Origin: an uncultured Granulosicoccaceae bacterium
Lineage (GTDB): Bacteria; Pseudomonadota; Gammaproteobacteria; Granulosicoccales; Granulosicoccaceae
DNA length: 64,000 nt
Assembly (NCBI GenBank): GCA_938007995.1
Contig: CALLLW010000006.1
Coordinates: 1-64,000, forward strand
Direction of reading: 5' to 3'
Below the pieces are notes generated by a model. It worked only from the letters and a program-made list of their open reading frames with translations. It made no database searches and was not told the origin of the DNA. A program made the position numbers and the translations under genes. Every line of letters begins with the position of its first letter. Positions within the stretch are counted from its first letter, which is position 1. This document shows positions 61,504 through 64,000 of the stretch, piece by piece.

Positions 61504-62478
61504 TTATTGTAATGCAGGATGCAACAGCGTCTGTTGGGCAAGCTGTTTTGTGTAGCGATGAATCTTTGCGTGTGTTTTTGACTGCGGTGGCATCCAGCCA
61601 AGCAGGAAGCGGTAAAAATCCGTCCATGCCGGTGCAAATAGCTTGCGCCATTCTTTTTCAAGTGAATTGAAATCAACCCCTCTGAGTGCCTGCGCAAGCT
61701 CAATAAAATAGTAGTCCAGCAAAGCGGGTATATTGCGCTCACAGTTGTCTTCATCAAAACAACTGCCAAAGAAATACGCGACATCCTTAATGCCACAGCC
61801 ACCCCCGACATATTGAAAATCTACCGCTGCTACTCGATTATTAGTTTTATCAAAGCAGAAATTCGCTACTTTGGCATCACCATGAACCAGCGTTTTGTAT
61901 TTGCAGCTATTTAGCAGCCGATCAAGAGCCACAGCGCAGCGTTTAATTTCATCGTCTGCCATGACCTGATATTCATCCGGTCTTGTCTCAAGTTGCCAAT
62001 AGGTGCCAACCGGCCATAAACCTTCCGGAGTCTGGTTAAGAAAGCGTGCATGAAAGTTTGCCAGCCAACTGAGACACGGCTTTGCCTGCTCAACTGTCAG
62101 TGCGGTATACCGTGTGTCAAAGCCAATAGCGTCAAGATCTTCCATCACTATCCATCGACTCTGATCTGTAGTTTGGGTAGCGATGCAAGAGGGCACACGG
62201 CACTGTTCACTACAATGCTGTGCCCAGTATTCATACCAGTGTGACTCAACCTGATACGATTTCAACTTGCGTTGTTCTGATTGCGAGGTGTTCCAGCCAC
62301 GTGGGTGATTTGACTGATCCGTTGGAGTGATCTGTTTAACGATGACAGTGCCCTGTTCCTCTGGACTTAAGCGTGCCCTGAAGATCTCACCGTATCCGCT
62401 CCACAATGACTGCACAGTTTCCAGTTTGCACACATCGGTTGCCTGTGTGTTTTCAAGGATCAGCTTTTTCCAGGGCAT
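61504..62478 (-). CDS. Aminoglycoside phosphotransferase/choline kinase-fold protein
   Basis: 324 residues. The kinase-like fold shows a lysine in the N-lobe (VIVKQI, Lys48), a hinge region WIVMEDLDAIGF, the Brenner-type catalytic motif HGDAKVAN at 199-206 (His199, Asp201, Asn206), and the metal-binding Asp220 in AAVDFQYVGGG. This is the pattern of the APH/ecdysteroid-kinase-like group, whose bacterial substrates are mostly unknown; antibiotic resistance should not be assumed. Divergent from the aldolase gene. Confidence 0.87.
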   Translation of the reverse strand: MPWKKLILENTQATDVCKLETVQSLWSGYGEIFRARLSPEEQGTVIVKQITPTDQSNHPRGWNTSQSEQRKLKSYQVESHWYEYWAQHCSEQCRVPSCIATQTTDQSRWIVMEDLDAIGFDTRYTALTVEQAKPCLSWLANFHARFLNQTPEGLWPVGTYWQLETRPDEYQVMADDEIKRCAVALDRLLNSCKYKTLVHGDAKVANFCFDKTNNRVAAVDFQYVGGGCGIKDVAYFFGSCFDEDNCERNIPALLDYYFIELAQALRGVDFNSLEKEWRKLFAPAWTDFYRFLLGWMPPQSKTHAKIHRYTKQLAQQTLLHPALQ

Positions 62479-62557
62479 GGTTAAAATTTCGGTATCAGTT
62501 GACTATTGATTGCATGCGCAATACCTTGATTGCTACACACGGGAACAGGACAGATTA

Positions 62558-63322
62558 ATGCCGGCAGACAGTTTACGCGCACGTATGCTCAGAGGCGATA
62601 TTTTGAGTGGGACGTTTGTTAAAACGCCCTCCCATGATATTGTCGAAATCATGGCTCTGGCCGGTCTCGATTACATCACCATCGATACAGAGCATGCACC
62701 GTTTGACAGAAAAAGTCTTGATGCCTGCCTGGCTGTTGCACGTGCGCTGGACTTTCCTGTGCTGGTAAGAGTGCCATCAGGTGATCGGCAGGAGATTTTA
62801 AAAGTGCTTGATAGCGGTGCCACTGGAGTTGTTGTGCCACACGTTGATTCGGTGCAGAAAGCGCAGGAAGCCGCGCGATGGTCTCGCTTTGGGCATGGTG
62901 GTCGTGGTTACGCCGGTTCGACCCGTTGGGCGGGATTTGCCACGCGCAAAATGCCTGAAGTTCTTGCTCAAAGTGATGCCGAAACCGTGGTGGTTGTACA
63001 GATAGAAGAACCGGAAGCGGTAGATGCTTGTGAGCAGATTGCTGCCGTGCCGGGTGTAGACGGTTTGTTTGTTGGACCAGCGGATCTGGCGGTGTGCTAC
63101 GGAGTAACTGACATTACCGATCGGTCTGTCCGCAGTGCGATAGAAAGTGTCGGTAACGCCTGTAAAAAGCACAACAAAACCTGCATTACCTTTGCCCCTG
63201 ATACCAGCTCTGCAAAACAACTGCACGATCTGGGCGTGACGATGTTTCATATTGCCTCTGAGCATGGCTTTGCGATGGCAGGTGCAAGGCAGGTTGCGGA
63301 GTCGCTGAAAACCATAGCCTAG
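62558..63322 (+). CDS. HpcH/HpaI family aldolase
   Basis: 254 residues from the ATG at 62558 with AGGA at 62547-62550; an upstream TTG at 62510 is less likely. Class II pyruvate-aldolase blocks are present: GTFVKTPSHDIVEIMALAGLD (in part), TIDTEHAPFD with the metal-site region, RVPSGDR, GATGVVVPHV, the VVQIEEPEAV glutamate and GLFVGPADLA. Such enzymes split or form 2-keto-3-deoxy acids; the substrate cannot be told from the sequence. Confidence 0.92.
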   Translation: MPADSLRARMLRGDILSGTFVKTPSHDIVEIMALAGLDYITIDTEHAPFDRKSLDACLAVARALDFPVLVRVPSGDRQEILKVLDSGATGVVVPHVDSVQKAQEAARWSRFGHGGRGYAGSTRWAGFATRKMPEVLAQSDAETVVVVQIEEPEAVDACEQIAAVPGVDGLFVGPADLAVCYGVTDITDRSVRSAIESVGNACKKHNKTCITFAPDTSSAKQLHDLGVTMFHIASEHGFAMAGARQVAESLKTIA

Positions 63323-63353
63323 GATACCGTCACCTGAGCACGCCATAAGATAG

Positions 63354-64000
63354 TTAATGAATCGTGTTTAGCGCCTGAATAACCCGGTCTGTTTCTTCTG
63401 AGGTGTTGTAGTGCGAAAAGCTGATTCGTAATACGCCATCTTCGGTGTTATTAATGCCTGCCTTCTCCAGTAATCGGGTGGCGTAGAAGTCTCCATTGCC
63501 CGCGGCAATATTATTTTTTGCCAGATGCTTTGATAGTTCAGCTGAGCTGAACTGTGCTGAAGTCAATGCAATATTAGCTTCGCGCCCTTCGCTATGGTTG
63601 CGTCCGACAATACGCAGTGGTAGACCGGCTATGCCTGTTAGTAGCTGTTCACAAAGGGTGGTTTCATGCGTGTGCATAAGCGCTGACACTTGCTGTGCTT
63701 TATCGTAAAGTGACAATTCACTGCTGCCAAAGTGGTGCTTGTGTGCATTGCTGAAATACTCGCCGAGGCCTGCAAGTGCAGCAATCGCAGCGTGATCGGG
63801 TCCGGTGCTGTCGAGCAGTTTGTACGCATAGCCACGGTTAAAGTAATGGCACTGCGGTGTCAGTTTAGCGCGGAGCGCTTCACCGGTGTACATCACACCC
63901 ATATGAGTGGCATAAGTTTTATAGGTGCTGAAACAATAGGCATCCGGCTTTAATGACGGTATATCCGGCCACAGATGAGGGGCGTAGGAAACACCATCGA
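63354..64000 (-). CDS. Class V aminotransferase (cysteine desulfurase-like), partial
   Basis: The C-terminal 215 codons of a leftward gene whose start lies past the right edge. The frame stays open through 64000 and continues upstream with YAPHLWPDIPSLKPDAYCF and then STYKTYATHMG, where the lysine is the expected PLP attachment site. The small C-terminal domain follows (REANIALTS, GVLRISFSHYNTSEETDRVI). It lacks the cysteine-loop of confirmed IscS-type desulfurases in the part visible, so isopenicillin-epimerase-like or selenocysteine-lyase-like members are also possible. Confidence 0.88.
   Translation of the reverse strand, partial: DGVSYAPHLWPDIPSLKPDAYCFSTYKTYATHMGVMYTGEALRAKLTPQCHYFNRGYAYKLLDSTGPDHAAIAALAGLGEYFSNAHKHHFGSSELSLYDKAQQVSALMHTHETTLCEQLLTGIAGLPLRIVGRNHSEGREANIALTSAQFSSAELSKHLAKNNIAAGNGDFYATRLLEKAGINNTEDGVLRISFSHYNTSEETDRVIQALNTIH

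Noticed and set aside
61504-62478. Aminoglycoside resistance gene
   Set aside because: The HGDxxxxN kinase motif is shared by many small-molecule kinases, and nothing in the sequence or context points to antibiotics.

Overview
The window is a chromosomal segment of a gammaproteobacterium and spans the replication-origin neighbourhood. The order atpD-G-A-H-F-E-B-I, parB, parA, rsmG, mnmG, mnmE, yidC, yidD, rnpA, rpmH, dnaA, dnaN, recF, gyrB is the ancestral origin layout kept in Pseudomonas-like gammaproteobacteria. Protein-level matches (UbiD, SthA, UbiJ/UbiB, HslVU, LptM-LysA-DapF-DUF484-XerC) also fit that class. I cannot name the genus. Apart from a broken diguanylate cyclase at about 12 kb, genes left of position 16,634 read leftward and dnaA to ubiD read rightward, so the strand switch sits at the presumed origin.

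Layout. 1-6.2 kb: ATP synthase operon, with atpD cut by the left edge. 6.4-16.7 kb: chromosome partition (ParB, ParA), tRNA and rRNA modification (RsmG, MnmG, MnmE), membrane insertion (YidC, YidD), RNase P protein and L34, all leftward. A diguanylate cyclase gene with an internal stop codon lies on the opposite strand between mnmG and mnmE. 16.7-23.7 kb: dnaA, a probable oriC with DnaA boxes and AT-rich DNA, dnaN, recF (carrying two parS-like sites) and gyrB. 23.9-27.4 kb: oligopeptidase A and UbiD. 27.5-29.8 kb: three lipoprotein genes, one with an OmpA domain. 30-31.8 kb: hemD and hemC. 31.9-38.6 kb: argH, sthA, nadE coupled to an M14 carboxypeptidase, and a YbaK deacylase. 38.9-44.9 kb: lptM-lysA and dapF-DUF484-xerC, split by an inserted AAA+ ATPase gene on the opposite strand with an unusual array of regularly spaced repeats at its 5' end. 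45-52.6 kb: a large unknown protein, hslVU, a DUF971 protein, and the overlapping ubiquinone genes ubiE-ubiJ-ubiB. 53.6-58.1 kb: a ferric-iron ABC importer whose three genes are on alternating strands, with a Fur-box-like site, plus a small DUF2470 (HugZ-tail) protein. 58.2-64 kb: diaminopropionate ammonia-lyase, the selenocysteine tRNA gene selC, a HAMP membrane protein, a TPR lipoprotein, an APH-fold kinase, an HpcH/HpaI aldolase and a partial class V aminotransferase.

Most of the window is conserved housekeeping sequence. The parts that stand out are the AAA+ ATPase insertion with three direct repeats at exact 21-bp spacing and an inverted repeat over its start codon (40.5-42.3 kb), the interrupted GGDEF gene, the parS-like pair inside recF, the selC gene, and the rearranged iron-transport locus. 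No CRISPR array, insertion sequence, integrase of a mobile element or recognised defence system was found; XerC is the housekeeping recombinase.
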